Shown: positions 22,991-35,289 of the stretch, piece after piece
How the letters are laid out: each line of letters starts with the position of its first letter
How positions within the stretch are numbered: the stretch's first letter is position 1
Program-made: the position numbers and the translations under genes
Source: Aedes albopictus
Taxonomy: Eukaryota > Arthropoda > Insecta > Diptera > Culicidae
DNA length: 64,000 nucleotides
Assembly (NCBI RefSeq): GCF_035046485.1
Contig: NC_085136.1
Coordinates: 221,158,853-221,222,852 of the forward strand
Direction of reading: 5' to 3'
The notes under the pieces: generated by a model
The model's input: only the letters and a program-made list of their open reading frames with translations
Told to the model about the DNA's origin: nothing
Database searches by the model: none

Positions 22991-25900
22991 GATAATTTAA
23001 AAAGGACTAATACAGTAACCGGGAAATTCTAGTCCTAAAAATCCTAATTTTTCCAGAAATTGGTCACCGCTACCAATACCACCTTGAATCATGTAGATCA
23101 GGCGAGTTTTTTTAACGTATTGTACAAAATACAACAGCATGACTGCTGAAGGGTTGAATAGTGCTTTCTGAATATAATGTTATTATATGTATTCAATTTC
23201 ATCCTATTACGCATAGATATAGAAGCTAGTAGGCACAAATTTGCTAAGGGTGCTTGCCCCCCCCCCCCTGACCGAAAAGCTGGCTACGCCCTTGTAAGCT
23301 TGTACGTACTTTTCAGTTTTCACTGTAGCTGAAGATACGTAATGTCGTGCCACAAAACGGGTCCCTATAGCTGGTCGTGCCGACACTAGCCAGGAGCTTA
23401 CACTCACTCACATACACCGCAGATCTATTGGACATCTTCCGGTATAGGCTACCAAAGTTGAGTTTCAGGTATCAGTAGGTCAGCTTAAGAGGCACTTTCT
23501 CCTCCATTTGGGAAATTTGTGTTACTAGAGAGATCGTAGTGTGCTGCGCCTGTGTATGGACGCAAAAAAAAATCATCTTCCGTGTTTTCTCGCGCTCAAG
23601 GATGGCAGAAAATCACTTCAAGCGATAAATGATACAGGATACGAATAATCCAAGATAGCCTTGTTCTTGCAGTAGCATGATGCCGACGCCTCACACCGTG
23701 CTCGAATCAAAGAACAATTAAAGCATCTGATGCACGCTTTATCGCGTGATGACCCGTTATCGGATCATGTTACAAGTCATGATAAATTTTATTCATCCCA
23801 TTGTTTGCCACTTATGCACCCGTAAGCCGCATTCATAATTCGAAATGATACGTTCATAAGCATATCTGGAACTTAAATCACCAAGAATGCTCAAAAAGTA
23901 AATGAAATCACTAATTTATCATTTCGACTTCATGATAACGATCGCATCGCGCCCGCACATGCCGAGCGAATCATTCTTCTCGGACCGAAGTTTGTTATGA
24001 TGCTTGACGACAAAATGTTATCGTTGTTGCTATGATCGCGCGATGCCGTTCGACCGCGACACATTCGAAATCTGATCATGATCACTAGATTTCCATCCTT
24101 GCGCGCTACCTGTCATTTTTCACTTTCAGCTGAATTCTGGCTTAGTGTTAGGGTAGTGGAGGTATTTTGGACCGGGCAGGTATTTTGGCCCACCTAGGGA
24201 GTTTTATGATATGTATCACATAATCTCTACTAAATCTGGGTAAATTTTTATTGGAACACGAAAAGTATTCAACTATGTGATGATCTTTATTTTGGATATC
24301 AGTTAAATATGCTGTTCAGTATCAAAAATAGAGAAAATGTTTTCACTTCCAATGAAACGTACGGAAAAGCACCAAAAACAAAGAAGGTGACAAATTTGTA
24401 GTCGGCTTCGAAGAGGTATCAAATTTTACAAATAAATATTTATTTCATGTGAATGTAGTAAGGGCCTTGTAAGAACTCAAAATAAACTGTTCTTAACCTC
24501 AGTGAAGCGATAATATTTACTTAAATGGTGGTTTGAGGTATGGCCAAAATATGTTCAACATAATCAGATGTGTACATATTTTGGACCACCTGTCAGATCC
24601 ATCTCTCCAGTTCCTTCTAAAGGGAGAAAATATGCATGCCAATGTAATGTACTCTAAAAACAGATAAATAGAATAAGTAGGGACCTCCCGTGATCTGGGT
24701 TGTTATACGTTTATTTTACAATGAGATTGTTGTGGGTTCGATTTGTTCTAACAACTTTTCGCCAAGATAAAAATTTCGATTCGATTTGTGTCCTAACAAC
24801 TTTTCGACAAGTTGAAATTTTCAGGTCTTCAGTCATCCAGTTTAGAAAAGTTGTCCTTCTCGGCAATCAGTTGATGACTGAGACAATGCGTTATCTAATG
24901 TATGTTTGAAATTTTACGTATTTAGAACTCAAAACATTATTATAGCTCAATAAAACGTTTGTTGTAAGAATGTTTTAAGTATGTATTGCTAACGCAATTT
25001 TAACGCAAGGTCTCCTGATATAGCGTTTTCTCCAAAGCAAATTCATCCAAATTACAGTACCTGTCAAAAATGTGCATGTACCAATATAAATATGGAAACC
25101 AATTGGAAATATATTTTTCCTTCAATTCATTATAAATTTCGAAACAAAACTATTTATTGATTTCATATCACTCTAATCTCACGTGTGTTCTGAACAGAGA
25201 TAAATCTTAGGCCCAAAAACAATTATTATCATAACTTTAATAGTTGTTTACATATTTTGTACGGCACTGTAAGCTTCATAGACAAATCAGCCATATTGAT
25301 TCTTCATGTGGAGTCAATAAACTAAAAGAACAGCACAATTTGGGTGGAAAATTTTAATGGTTATGGTAGACTTTTTGAATTGAACTCTGCAGCGCTTGAA
25401 ATCTGGGTGAGCAAAATCAACAGTTCCACCATAAATATCAATTCGCATGTAAAATAGCGCTACCATCATTGAGCATAAACCATGTCTTAGTTGGCTATTC
25501 AAATAATTAACAACCATTATTGAATTCAGAACATTTTTCAAAATCCATGCGTTCATGTGGTTGAAGAAGCCAAATATATTTATAATTAAATTTATTTTGT
25601 TTTTCTGTGTTTTGACAGTTTATTTTATGCATCACATATTGTTGGATATATTATTTTTGTAGTATAAAAGCTTTGTACCAGTTACATAGCTTTGGGATAG
25701 CTTAATTCCAACCTGTGCAAATAATGTGTAATATAAATGTTGTTTACAAGTTATATTACTACCAAAATGTATTATTTGAGCTTATGAATGTAATTGTTTT
25801 ATATGTGTATTTTGCAAGTGATATTATTGATAAATATTTGGAATTTTGGATACATATTTGAGAGATGGATGGTATGTTCTACATCATTAGTTCAAGCGAT

Positions 25901-26065
25901 ATAAATGTGTTGAGATACAACTTATATAACATGTAAGATGTTTTATAAGCCGCCATTTTTTGCGCTGTTTTGATTGTACAAGTGTTCAAAATTAAGTAAA
26001 TAATACAAGAAAAATACACGACGTTTTGTATGAATAGTGAACTTTAAACACTTATATAGCTTGTT
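22991..26065. other. no recognised gene, repeat remnants likely
   Basis: AT-rich over much of its length. Noted: a poly-C run near 23260, GTATTTTGGACC motifs near 24170 and 24580, a two-copy repeat of about 55 bp at 24725-24830, and AT-rich sequence up to the TIR terminus at 26077. The last part probably belongs to the TIR element that ends there. Confidence 0.4.
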
Positions 26066-26077
26066 GTGTTACTTGGG
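26066..26077 (+). mobile_element. right terminus of a TIR element inside a LINE
   Basis: GTGTTACTTGGG, then AT, then LINE reverse-transcriptase sequence. The same 12-mer ends another block at 27885-27896, also followed by AT and LINE sequence. The complement CCCAAGYAACA also starts elements at 36933 and 62476. Confidence 0.65.
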
Positions 26078-26450
26078 ATATGCTTGCTCTACACGGTGTG
26101 GGCAAGGTGTTCGAAAGAACCATCTTCAACAGACTAATGGAGTACCCCGAGAGTGTAAATGATCTTTGTACCAGTTCAGCTTCCGGATAGCGTAGATGCT
26201 CTTTTGTACATAACGTTACACTCGCATGACGTCAAGAGTTCGCAAGGATCCACACTCTGTACGGTGGAATGTTACTGAATGTTATGTACGACGAGGTGTT
26301 CAGATTTGAATTCACTGAGGTGATTTTTGTGAACAATCCGAAGCCGGCGGTAATTAGGGTAGGCAAAATCACCTAGAAACGCTCAGTTACATATTTGTGG
26401 GTGATGGATGATCAGCGATAAGCTCATTTTATCTGCGATGTAGTGACACA
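26078..26450 (+). pseudogene. LINE ORF2 fragment (reverse transcriptase, C-terminal part)
   Basis: Begins ICLL, then after a 1-base slip VGKVFERTIFNRLMEY, a motif of LOA/R1-type RTs. Further on, again with frameshifts, come STLWN-VMYDEVF (about 26250-26300) and NPKPAVIRVGKI (about 26336-26372), typical of sequence flanking the FADD core; the core itself is lost. It continues exactly where the minus-strand fragment at 27897-28470 stops, and so is probably half of the same element. Confidence 0.7.
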
Positions 26451-27884
26451 AATTTCCCAAATGTGTTGTGTTGCGTTGCGTTGCGTGGTAACGGAGTAAA
26501 TCGTAGATTGCATACAGAAAGTTGTCATGTTAAAACTTTAATACTTCTTTTCTAATTGCTTATGGAATGCTGTTTGGGAAGGAACAGCTATCCAACCAGA
26601 AATTGAAGTAAAAAAGGCATGAGAACTTCCATTGCCGGCCACGTCCATCTTCTCCGTTACGAGGATAGGAAAGGATGTGATGATATGACACCTACTTTAC
26701 AAGAGGTCAGCGGCTCACCGACACTCCCATAGGTGTCAAGGAATGGGATGATTTGGGAATCACCATAAGCGAGTGATGAGACAAGATCCAGATTGTGTAA
26801 GTGTATTTGTGTAGATGTGTTGTTGTGAGTGTAAATGTTTTAGTATAGTTCAACACCAACGTTGGGAGTGACGTAGCTAAAAGATTTTGTCACTCCATGG
26901 CCCTTTTTTTTCAGGGATGGGGCACAGGTATTTGCACTGTGTCCTGGCTAACAAGCCTAGGCTTAAGCGCCATTGCTCGCTCTCTAAAACGATAAGAAAC
27001 ACGTTATGTGGATGGGAAGGGATAGTAGGCAAGGGATAGTATCTATTTATCGAGAGGCCAGCGATTCACCGACGCCCTCGTAAATAGAAAGAGTTGGGGT
27101 TTTTTTGAGGGATTGATTTAGAATTCAATATAATTAGGTAATGCGGCTGGGTTATAATAAATTTAAACTTTTAAAAAACTACATTATAACTTAGTTTCAG
27201 CATAGTTGAATCTGTCAAAATGTAATCGAAAACATTATTATTGTTCTCTCCGCTCTGCTGTTGGTGCTGAATCTGAGTCGTTTTTGGATATTTGAGAATT
27301 AAACTAATCGCTTTTTGATTCGGGATGACACCAGCTGCTGCCGAGAGGTCTTAGGATGATGCTTGGTGATATCCAGAAAAAATATGTGAGTAGCTACTAT
27401 TCGGCCGTACACAAGATTTCGAGTTGCATCGCGAAATTCAAGAGTCAACTTGCTCAGATCAAACTTGTCCGTGGTCGTAGTCATCGTCTTCGACGCTCTG
27501 TATAAAGACAGTCAAAACAAATCTACTTCAACATCATCATTTTCGTCGGAGATCTTTCTGTCCACTACCGACCAAAATATGGGCCATGAAAACTATGCTT
27601 CCGATTGAATTGTGCTGTTATGAAAATTGGGCTGACCGAAAATAAGGCGCTTCCGTAAAATAAAAATATTGTTGCTTTTATGAGTGATTTGCATGATGCT
27701 TTATTATTGTTATGTATTAGTAAAATGTTCTTATTTAATACTTGGTGCAACCTATGATATTTTTCTGCTGTTTGTAATCGGATAACATTATTAAAGCCTA
27801 AAAATAACACAATATGCTTCCAGATACACTTATATTACAGATATAATACATCTTTTGAAGTTTTGATTTTGAAAGATGTTTTCT
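26451..27884. other. unclassified repeat-like DNA, no gene
   Basis: Contains a short GTTGC pentamer run near 26470, two related segments with GCGGCTCACCGAC / GCGATTCACCGAC near 26710 and 27062, and AT-rich sequence toward 27884 that probably belongs to the TIR element ending at 27896. A 61-codon minus ORF at 27299-27484 is unrecognised. Confidence 0.4.
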
Positions 27885-27896
27885 GTGTTACTTGGG
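27885..27896 (+). mobile_element. second terminus of the LINE-inserted TIR element
   Basis: GTGTTACTTGGG facing a LINE fragment, the same arrangement as 26066-26077. About 13-20 bp agree between the two ends when read inward (CCCAAGTAACACA shared). Confidence 0.65.
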
Positions 27897-28470
27897 ATTG
27901 GTTGATATATACGTCAACGGGTTTCCGGATGGTTTCCCGCATTTGACCATAGTACTAAGCTCTGTCGCTTTCAAACCTTCGGGAAGACTTCCTCGTCCAG
28001 GCATTTTTGTATAGCATATCTGAACATCTTAGAAGCCTCTACATTAGTTACTTTCAAGGTCGGGTTTAGAACTTCGTCCTTACGTTAAAGAATTTGGCCA
28101 TCCCCGCAAGTTCCACATCGGTGACCCTTCTTCATCGGCCATCCGCTCCCAGAGGTCAAACGAAAGGAAGCCAAAGACTAGGGTCATGGCGTGGACCCGT
28201 TCATCCCCTCCAATATGTCTGGCGACTGCGCTGTAGGAGACTTAACACCTTTTGTCTTGGTCGTCACGATTCTGTAGGTATCACCCCACGGATTCGCATC
28301 AGGACTCTGGAAGAGACCCTCAAAACATGCCTTTTTGCTTGTCCTTATCTCGGTCTTCAGGGTGACTTTAGCAGAGGCGAAAACCACCCGCTCTTCATCA
28401 GTTACTGCATTCGCCGTCTAGGCAGGCGCGGCGCAGGTCCACAATCGCTTGAGTCCAGGGTGGACTTGCC
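27897..28470 (-). pseudogene. LINE ORF2 fragment (linker and N-terminal RT), LOA/R1 type
   Basis: Minus-strand reading gives AKVTLKTEIRTSKKACFEGL and NPWGDTYRIVTTKTKG (28184-28387), the conserved linker between endonuclease and RT. Then, through frameshifts, come RVTDVELAGMAKFFNV, MFRYAIQKCLDEEVFP and GKPSGNPLTY, the start of the RT domain. It stops at 27897 next to a TIR terminus. Upstream it abuts an unrelated RTE fragment at about 28480. Confidence 0.75.
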
Positions 28471-28484
28471 TAGGTATGGTCGCA

Positions 28485-29690
28485 TCGCATCGCATGTTCT
28501 GTTGTGTCTACATCCTCAACGCCATTCAAGTGCTCATCAAAGTGCTGCTTCCACCTTTCGATCACCTCACGACCGTCCTTCAAGAGGCCTCCGTCCTTAT
28601 CCCTGCATGTTGAGCTTTTCGTAGAACTTCCGTGTTCCGTGGGAACGCTATCTGCTGCGTCGTTGATGGCTGCTTTCACTGTACTCCAGCAGTCCTCTAG
28701 AGGGGCCTCATCGAGCTCGCGCTCGTCTAGCAACGCGGCTTCGAGATTTTGCGTGTATGCTGAGACGACATCCGATTGCTTCAGTCGCTCTAGGTTGTAC
28801 CGTGGTGGTCGCCGGTACCGTACATTGTTGATGACGGAGAGTTTTGGGCGCAGTTTGACCATCACCAGATAATGGTCGGAGTCGATGTTGGCGCCACGAT
28901 AGGTCCTGGCGTCGATAATGTCGGAGAAGTGCCGTCCGTCAATCAGAACGTGGTCGTTTTGAGATTCCGTCTGCTGTGGTGATCTCCAGGTGTAACGATA
29001 AGGGAGGCTGTGCTGGAAAAAGGTGCTACGTATGGCCATATTTTTGGAGGCGGCGAAATCAATGAATCGTAGGCCGTTTTCGTTCGTCTGCTGGTGGGCG
29101 CTGAACTTACCAATCGTCGGTCTGAATTCCTCCTCCTGGCCTACCTGAGCGTTCAAATCTCCTATGATAATCTTGACCTCGTGGCTTGAGCAGCGATCGT
29201 ACTCGCGTTCGAGCTGCGCATAAAATGCGTCCTTGTCATCATCAGTACTTCCGGAGTGTGGGCTGTGCACGCTTATTATGCTGAAGTTGAAGAATCGGCC
29301 CTTGATCCTCAACCTGCACACGGCCACCAACCGATCACGCGCCTCTGCATATCACCCATCACTATGAAAGCTGTTCCCAGCTCGCGTGTGTTGCCGCAGC
29401 TCTGGTAGATGGTATGATTACCTCTAAACGTTCGCACCATGGATCCTGTCCAACACACCTCCTGCAGCGCTACGATGCCGAGCCCGCGGTCCTTCAGTAG
29501 ATCGGTGAGTATGCGGGTGCTTCCAATGAAGTTGAGAGATCGGCAGTTCCATGTACCGAGTTTCCAGTCGCAAGTCCTTCTTGTTCGCTGGGGTCGTTGC
29601 TGTTGGTCTCGGTTCGTATTATTCTGTTGCTGATTTTCCGTTACAATGTTTTTTTACGGCTGGCTCGTAGGACCTGACACCAACCCCCTA
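28485..29690 (-). pseudogene. broken RTE-clade LINE, 5' part of ORF
   Basis: About 85-90% similar by eye to the intact RTE at 48772-51774. It retains the 5' UTR segment (GTCAGG..CGAGCCAGCCGTAAAAAA, complement at about 29654-29690) and endonuclease motifs (NCRSLNFIGSTRIL, ALQEVCWTGSMVR, IIIGDLNAQVGQEEE, NIDSDHYLVMVKLR). Breaks: about 14 bp deleted near 29322 causing a frameshift (GGTGGCCG joins GTGCAGG); the Asp of SQIDH is preceded by N (SQNDH); and about 100 codons are deleted between INDAAD and CRDKDGG. It ends in the middle of the linker at about 28485, where it joins an unrelated LINE fragment. It is not functional. Confidence 0.85.
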
Positions 29691-30339
29691 CTTTCCGGAG
29701 GACCATAGTGCACAGTTGAACTTTAGAGTCTTTCCCTGGCACTCGGACGTAGATCAGCCGCCCCTAACATGGGGATCAGACGCTGTTGTGAGCCGCTCCT
29801 CCTGGAGAACAGACGCTCAGGTTTACCGAAGCAAACCCCTCCTTCCCTGTCAGCCTACGACCAAAGTTCCCACCAGGGTTGGTTACCCGATCTTCCCTAA
29901 GGTTGCTCATAGTTTCCGGCCGGTACCGCGTGGAGGTAGGGATAGGAGTTGCTGGGCAGAGGCTAGTGGATCACAATGAGATCTGAATTGCACAGCATTC
30001 CCAGCCTTTACCGCAGCATACCCAGCCTTTATGTGTTTTGTCGTTTGTAGTTAAATTTTATGCTTCCATGTACCTGACGCGGATCGTGTGTAGTAAATAT
30101 TGAGTGATCACCTGACGTGGGTGGTCGATTGTTTGCCTCCCGCGTAAAGCAAGCAATAGCGCGGCAGCCAGCATGGCATAATTCAACATCAAAAGGTCGT
30201 ATTACTTATCAAAGTGAATCCCGACCCAACGATACCTTTCCTACTAACAAACAAACCTTCCTTCAACCTTTGGTGAAGACGTGCGGTCAACGCCAACTTT
30301 CACATAACAGAGATTGGTACTAATGGGACGAACAATGGT
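29691..30339. other. probable RTE 5' UTR and unclassified repeat
   Basis: 29691-29995 may continue the 5' UTR of the minus-strand RTE copy. 30085-30320 contains CCTTCCTACTAAC-type sequence loosely like 18440-18475 in the 1.16-kb retroelement. No gene was seen. Confidence 0.4.
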
Positions 30340-32250
30340 AGGTTACAGAGGGCCACAAAGGGGTTTTAGCGGGGTACTAGGAGATGGCAGGAGCGTTTAA
30401 AGGGGGTTCAGCGTTCTCTCAGGGGGCTTCAGAGAGTTTAGAAGGTCTCAGGAGTGCTTTAGGGAGTCTCAGGGATTCTAAAGGGCACAGATGGTTCTAG
30501 GGCATCATAGCAGGTCTTAGGGGAATTTCAAGGGCATTTTAGGGGGTATCAGTGTGTACAAGGAGGTCTTAGGGGCAAGCGGGGAGGTTCCAGGGGGTTC
30601 CAGTCACAGGGGCGTTATAAGGGATTTATGGGATTCACGAGGTACCTTGACGTCTCAGGAGCATTTTGGGGGAATTCTAGGGGCTTCCAAGGGTGATTAA
30701 GATGATCTCTGGGGCAATTCTTGGGGTCTCGGAGGCGTTGATTTTCAGAGCAAGTTTTAGAGGCGTCTTCGGGGGCATTTCAGGAAGTTTTGCGCATTTA
30801 AGGGCAGCAGGCGTTTCGGGGGCTTCGGAAGGTCTCAGTTGCGTTACATGGGGCCGACGCACGGTGGGACGAATGACCAAAAACGTGAACTTTTTTCAGT
30901 AGCGTCTTTAAACGTGATTTTATCGGCATGGTGTCTTCGGATGAAATTTTATAAAAATAGGGCGCGTCGAATGGCGTTTAGTTTTAGTTCGCAACTTTGC
31001 CACAGGCGGCGCTGTAAAATCCAACTTTTTTGTTTGACGTTTTTTCAATATGGTGTCTTCGGCAAAGTTGTAGATATGCTCAATACAAATATCTTTGTCG
31101 AAGACACCAACCCTCTATCTCTACATTGCTTCAAGATACAGACGTATTTTATGAATGGCCCCCCAAAAATCGTTTTATTCATATATTTCGAAAACGCGCA
31201 GTTTTAGAAAGTTGCAATGTTCTACAAAGTTGTGTAAAATGTTAAAAGAAACAACTTTGTAGAAGTGAATAGGGTTCTAAAATGGCAATAGGGTTAGTTA
31301 TGGCTATTTTTTAGTTAAAAATAGCCGTTTTTCAAGGCTCAATAACTATCTTGGATGCAAATGGATGCAAATCAAACCCCACTAGGTTCAATATGTATTA
31401 CTATTAGTTGAATATCCTGATGCTTTCGGTTGTATCCTCGAGTATCCTTAGCAGGGGTTCTTAATCTTGCTATAGCCTATTTTTGACGCTAAAACAATAA
31501 TATCAGTTTTTGTATGTCATTTAGAACCCCATTATCTTCTGTGAAGTGATAAATATTAACTATTTGCATAATTGTATGCTTTATTGCGCCTACAAAAATC
31601 AATTATTATCGAGTTATTATCATATTATTCAAAAAACACTGAATAGAAGTGAGCTAAACCAGACGGTCATATGTATCCAAGTGATCTCACCAGCAAGCAA
31701 ATTTTATTCGTGTGTTCAAAACATAAATGTAAATCTGGCGTTCGATTTGAATAGGTCGAATCAGGGTAGGAACCACAGTCAACATACGACCTATTCAAAA
31801 CGAATGCCAGAAATATACATATAGAGGGTTGGTCTTCGACAAAGATATTTGTATTGAGCATATCTACAACTTTGCCGAAGACACCATATTGAAAAAACGT
31901 CAAACAAAAAAGTTGGATTTTACAGCGCCGCCTGTGGCAAAGTTGCGAACTAAAACTAAACGCCATTCGACGCGCCCTATTTTTATAAAATTTTCATCCG
32001 AAGACACCATGCCGATAAAATCACGTTTAAAGACGCTACTGAAAAAAGTTCACGTTTTGGGTCATTCGTCCCACTGTGCGATGGGATTTTAAGGGGATGT
32101 CAAGGGCATTTCAGGAAGTTTCAGAGGATTTCTGGCGGGTTTTAGGGGCGTTACATAGGCGACTTCAATGCTTTCGGAGGGTCTCAGATAAATTTCATGG
32201 TGTCCGTGGGAGTTTTAGGGGGGATCTCAGAGACGTTATTTTGGTCTCGT
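30340..32250. repeat. decamer repeat block split by an insertion
   Basis: 30340-30857 and 32081-32250 are decamer variants rich in GGGGTCTCAG / TTTCAGGGG; the 30858-32080 inverted-repeat element interrupts them. This is a G-richer variant of the GTTTCAAGGC family. Confidence 0.6.
30858..32080. mobile_element. 1.22-kb element with about 260-bp inverted arms
   Basis: Arms 30858-31118 and 31821-32080 are nearly identical in inverted orientation, ending CGCACGGTGGGACGAATGAC / complement CGCACAGTGGGACGAATGAC. Each arm encodes the same ORF (RRRCKIQLFCLTFFQYGVFG), so those ORFs are repeat-derived. A small hairpin lies in the spacer (about 31733-31810). No TSD was found. It is probably a MITE. Confidence 0.85.
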
Positions 32251-32291
32251 TTGTCTTTGTCACACTCGGTTCATTGTCAGTCGAGATTTTA

Positions 32292-32409
32292 ACCCTTCAG
32301 CACGCGCGCTGTTGTAAAATGTACAACACCACCAAAAAACCTCGCTCGTTGTATACAACGCGAGCGCGGTGCAGTTTCAGTCGTATGATGGCGCGCGTGC
32401 TGAAAGGGT
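32292..32409. mobile_element. 118-bp MITE with ACCCTTCAGCACGCGCGC termini
   Basis: The left end ACCCTTCAGCACGCGCGC is mirrored by the right end GCGCGCGTGCTGAAAGGGT. The centre is also self-complementary (CTCGCTCG..CGCGAGCG). No coding capacity. Confidence 0.8.
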
Positions 32410-32542
32410 CATGTGGTTCCCTACATTTGCTCTACACGAACTGCATGATCTCCGCCCTCCTCAGCAGAAACCTAGCCAATCCACTCACTACTACTACTAC
32501 ATAGTAGTTAGCTGGTTTTCTGTCAATAACAATTCGGAATCC

Positions 32543-32806
32543 GTGGGGTCTCCAGTTAGCCTAGTGATTAAAGCTATGGATCGTCAATCCGGAGACGGCG
32601 GGTTTGATTCCCGTTCCGGTCGGGAAAATTTACTCGACTTCCTGGGCATAGTGTAGCATTGTACTTGCTTCGCAATATACAAATTCATGCAATGGCAGGC
32701 AATGAAAGCCCTTCAATTAATAACTGTGGAAGTGCTGAAAGAACACTAAGTTGAAGCGAGGCAAGTGAAGTCCCAGTGGGAACGTAGAGCCACAAAGAAG
32801 AAGAAC
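32543..32806 (+). mobile_element. Feilai-like tRNA-derived SINE
   Basis: Starts GTGGGGTCTCCAGTTAGCC. It has a pol III A box (TAGCCTAGTGATTAAAGC, about 32557) and B box (GGTTTGATTCC, about 32601). The body includes TCGACTTCCTGGGCATAG and TAATAACTGTGGAAGTGCTG and ends in an AAGAAGAAG-like tail. This agrees with my memory of Feilai, a SINE family described in Aedes aegypti. It is transcribed from its internal promoter and mobilised by a LINE. TSD not clear. Confidence 0.85.
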
Positions 32807-33732
32807 AAAAGATTTACAAATAGGAGAAGCATGTTTTTCGAGCAAAGAAAATTGTACCTGACCCAATCATTTGTTCTAACCCCGAATGTAAAACTAAAGC
32901 ATTACATCATACTTCACATGCATAGCAAACCCCGAAACGTAACAACAAAATAAATCCATTTCCTGTTTGTGAAGACCCGTATTTAAACGTAGGTACGCAT
33001 TGCTATCAACATGGTTGATAGTTTCCCCTTTCTTTGTATCTGCACCACTCCGGCAAGATAAAATCAGCCCAGCTTTGCGGTTACATCCGTTATTTTGGGT
33101 GCTGCTTCAAATTCCACCGACTAACGGCAGAAGGGGGATGCGGACCAACATCCTCGCAAATCCCACTGCACTACTGTTATTATCGGTTATGGTCCACTAT
33201 GCCAGAGATCAGACATATAGGGAAATATGAGGCAAACCTATGACAAGTGCCCATCAAAATGATCCACTATTGACCATATCGTGCTCTTCGCTCGGACCAC
33301 CGTTTCGAATGCTGCATGGACGCCGCGGCATGGCGGATTTGGGGTTTTCAGTCCCAACATTTCTGGTCTCAATGGGATGCCAATACCTTGCCACAGAATG
33401 ACGAGGCTTTTCACACAGTTGGGTACTTTGAACACTTTTTTGGCTCGTACCTACTAGAGGTGCATGTGAAATTTCTGGTTGAGCTTGGAATATATTTTTG
33501 AAGGGCTGCAGTTCCGCTTCTGTGGGCCTGAATCATCCGACCAGCAATGGGTTTCCATTTCAATCAATGCTATATGCTATCGTGGCATGATGGCATGATT
33601 GAATTGGACTCTAATTTTGTTGTGTGGTTTTAGGAGGGCTTGTTGGGCTTTGAATGATGGTGGATAAATGCATGAAGGGATAAATAAATGCTTATTCTGA
33701 TCAATAATTGTGAGGATATTAGATCCGACTTG
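32807..33732. other. no recognised gene
   Basis: Mixed-composition DNA without long ORFs; a transition to the 11-bp satellite begins near 33720. Confidence 0.4.
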
Positions 33733-35289
33733 GATTTCGATTCGATTTCGATTCGATTTCGATTCGATTTCGATTCGATTTCGATTCGATTTCGATTCGA
33801 TTTCGATTCGATTTCGATTCGATTTCGATTCGATTTCGATTTGATTTCGATTCGATTTCGATTCGATTTCGATTCGATTTCGATTCGATTTCGATTCGAT
33901 TTCGATTCGATTTCGATTCGATTTCGATTCGATTTCGATTCGATTTCGATTCGATTTCGATTCGATTTCGTTTCGATTTCGTTTCGATTTCGATTCGATT
34001 TCGATTCGATTTCGATTCGATTTCGATTCGATTTCGATTCGATTTCGATTCGATTTCGATTCGATTTCGATTCGATTTCGATTCGATTTCGATTCGATTT
34101 CGATTCGATTTCGATTCGATTTCGATTCGATTTCGATTCGATTTCGATTCGATTTCGATTCGATTTCGATTCGATTTCGATTCGATTTCGATTCGATTTC
34201 GATTCGATTTCGATTCGATTTCGATTCGATTTCGATTCGATTTCGATTCGATTTCGATTCGATTTCGATTCGATATTGATTCGATTTCGATTCGTTTTCA
34301 ATTCGATTTCGATACGATTTCGATTCGATTTCTATTCGATTTCGATTCGATTTCGATTCGATTTCGATTCGATTTTGATTCGATTTCGATTCGATTTCGA
34401 TTCGATTTCAATTCGATTTCGATTCGATTTCGATTCGATTTCGATTCGATTTCGATTCGATTTCGATTCGATTTCGATTCGATTTCGATTCGATTTCGAT
34501 TCGATTTCGATTCGATTTCGATTCGATTTCGATTCGATTTCGATTCGATTTCGATTCGATTTCGATTCGATTTCGATTCGATTTCGATTCGATTTCGATT
34601 CGATTTCGATTCGATTTCGATTCGATTTCGATTCGATTTCGATTCGATTTCGATTCGATTTCGATTCGATTTCGATTCGATTTCGATTCGATTTCGATTC
34701 GATTTCGATTCGATTTCGATTCGATTTCGATTCGATTTCGATTCGATTTCGATTCGATTTCGATTCGATTTCGATTCGATTTCGATTCGATTTCGATTCG
34801 ATTTCGATTCGATTTCGATTCGATTTCGATTCGATTTCGATTCGATTTCGATTCGATTTCGATTCGATTTCGATTCGATTTCGATTCGATTTCGATTCGA
34901 TTTCGATTCGATTTCGATTCGATTTCGATTCGATTTCGATTCGATTTCGATTCGATTTCGATTCGATTTCGATTCGATTTCGATTCGATTTCGATTCGAT
35001 TTCGATTCGATTTCGATTCGATTTCGATTCGATTTCGATTCGATTTCGATTCGATTTCGATTCGATTTCGATTCGATTTCGATTCGATTTCGATTCGATT
35101 TCGATTCGATTTCGATTCGATTTCGATTCGATTTCGATTCGATTTCGATTCGATTTCGATTCGATTTCGATTTCGATTCGATTTCGATTTCGATTCGATT
35201 TCGATTCGATTTCGATTCGATTTCGATTTAATTTCGATTCGGTTTCGATTCGATTTCGATTCGATGTCGGTTCGATTTCGGTTCGATTT
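33733..35289. repeat. 11-bp satellite GATTTCGATTC
   Basis: About 140 tandem copies of GATTTCGATTC, very homogeneous, with scattered single-base variants (for example GTTTCG near 33970 and TATTG near 34274) and a few 6-bp slips near 35168. Decay increases at both edges, especially after 35230. All three forward frames give the same cyclic DFDSISIRFRF repeat and the reverse frames give ESKSNRNRIEI, all stop-free, so the 607-codon ORF here is not evidence of a gene. Confidence 0.97.

Noticed and set aside
27299..27484. 61-codon minus ORF as a possible gene
   Set aside because: No recognisable motif and no supporting context; length is within chance expectation.
28094..28872. Plus-strand ORFs of 176 and 122 codons
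   Set aside because: They are antisense shadows of LINE coding sequence on the minus strand.
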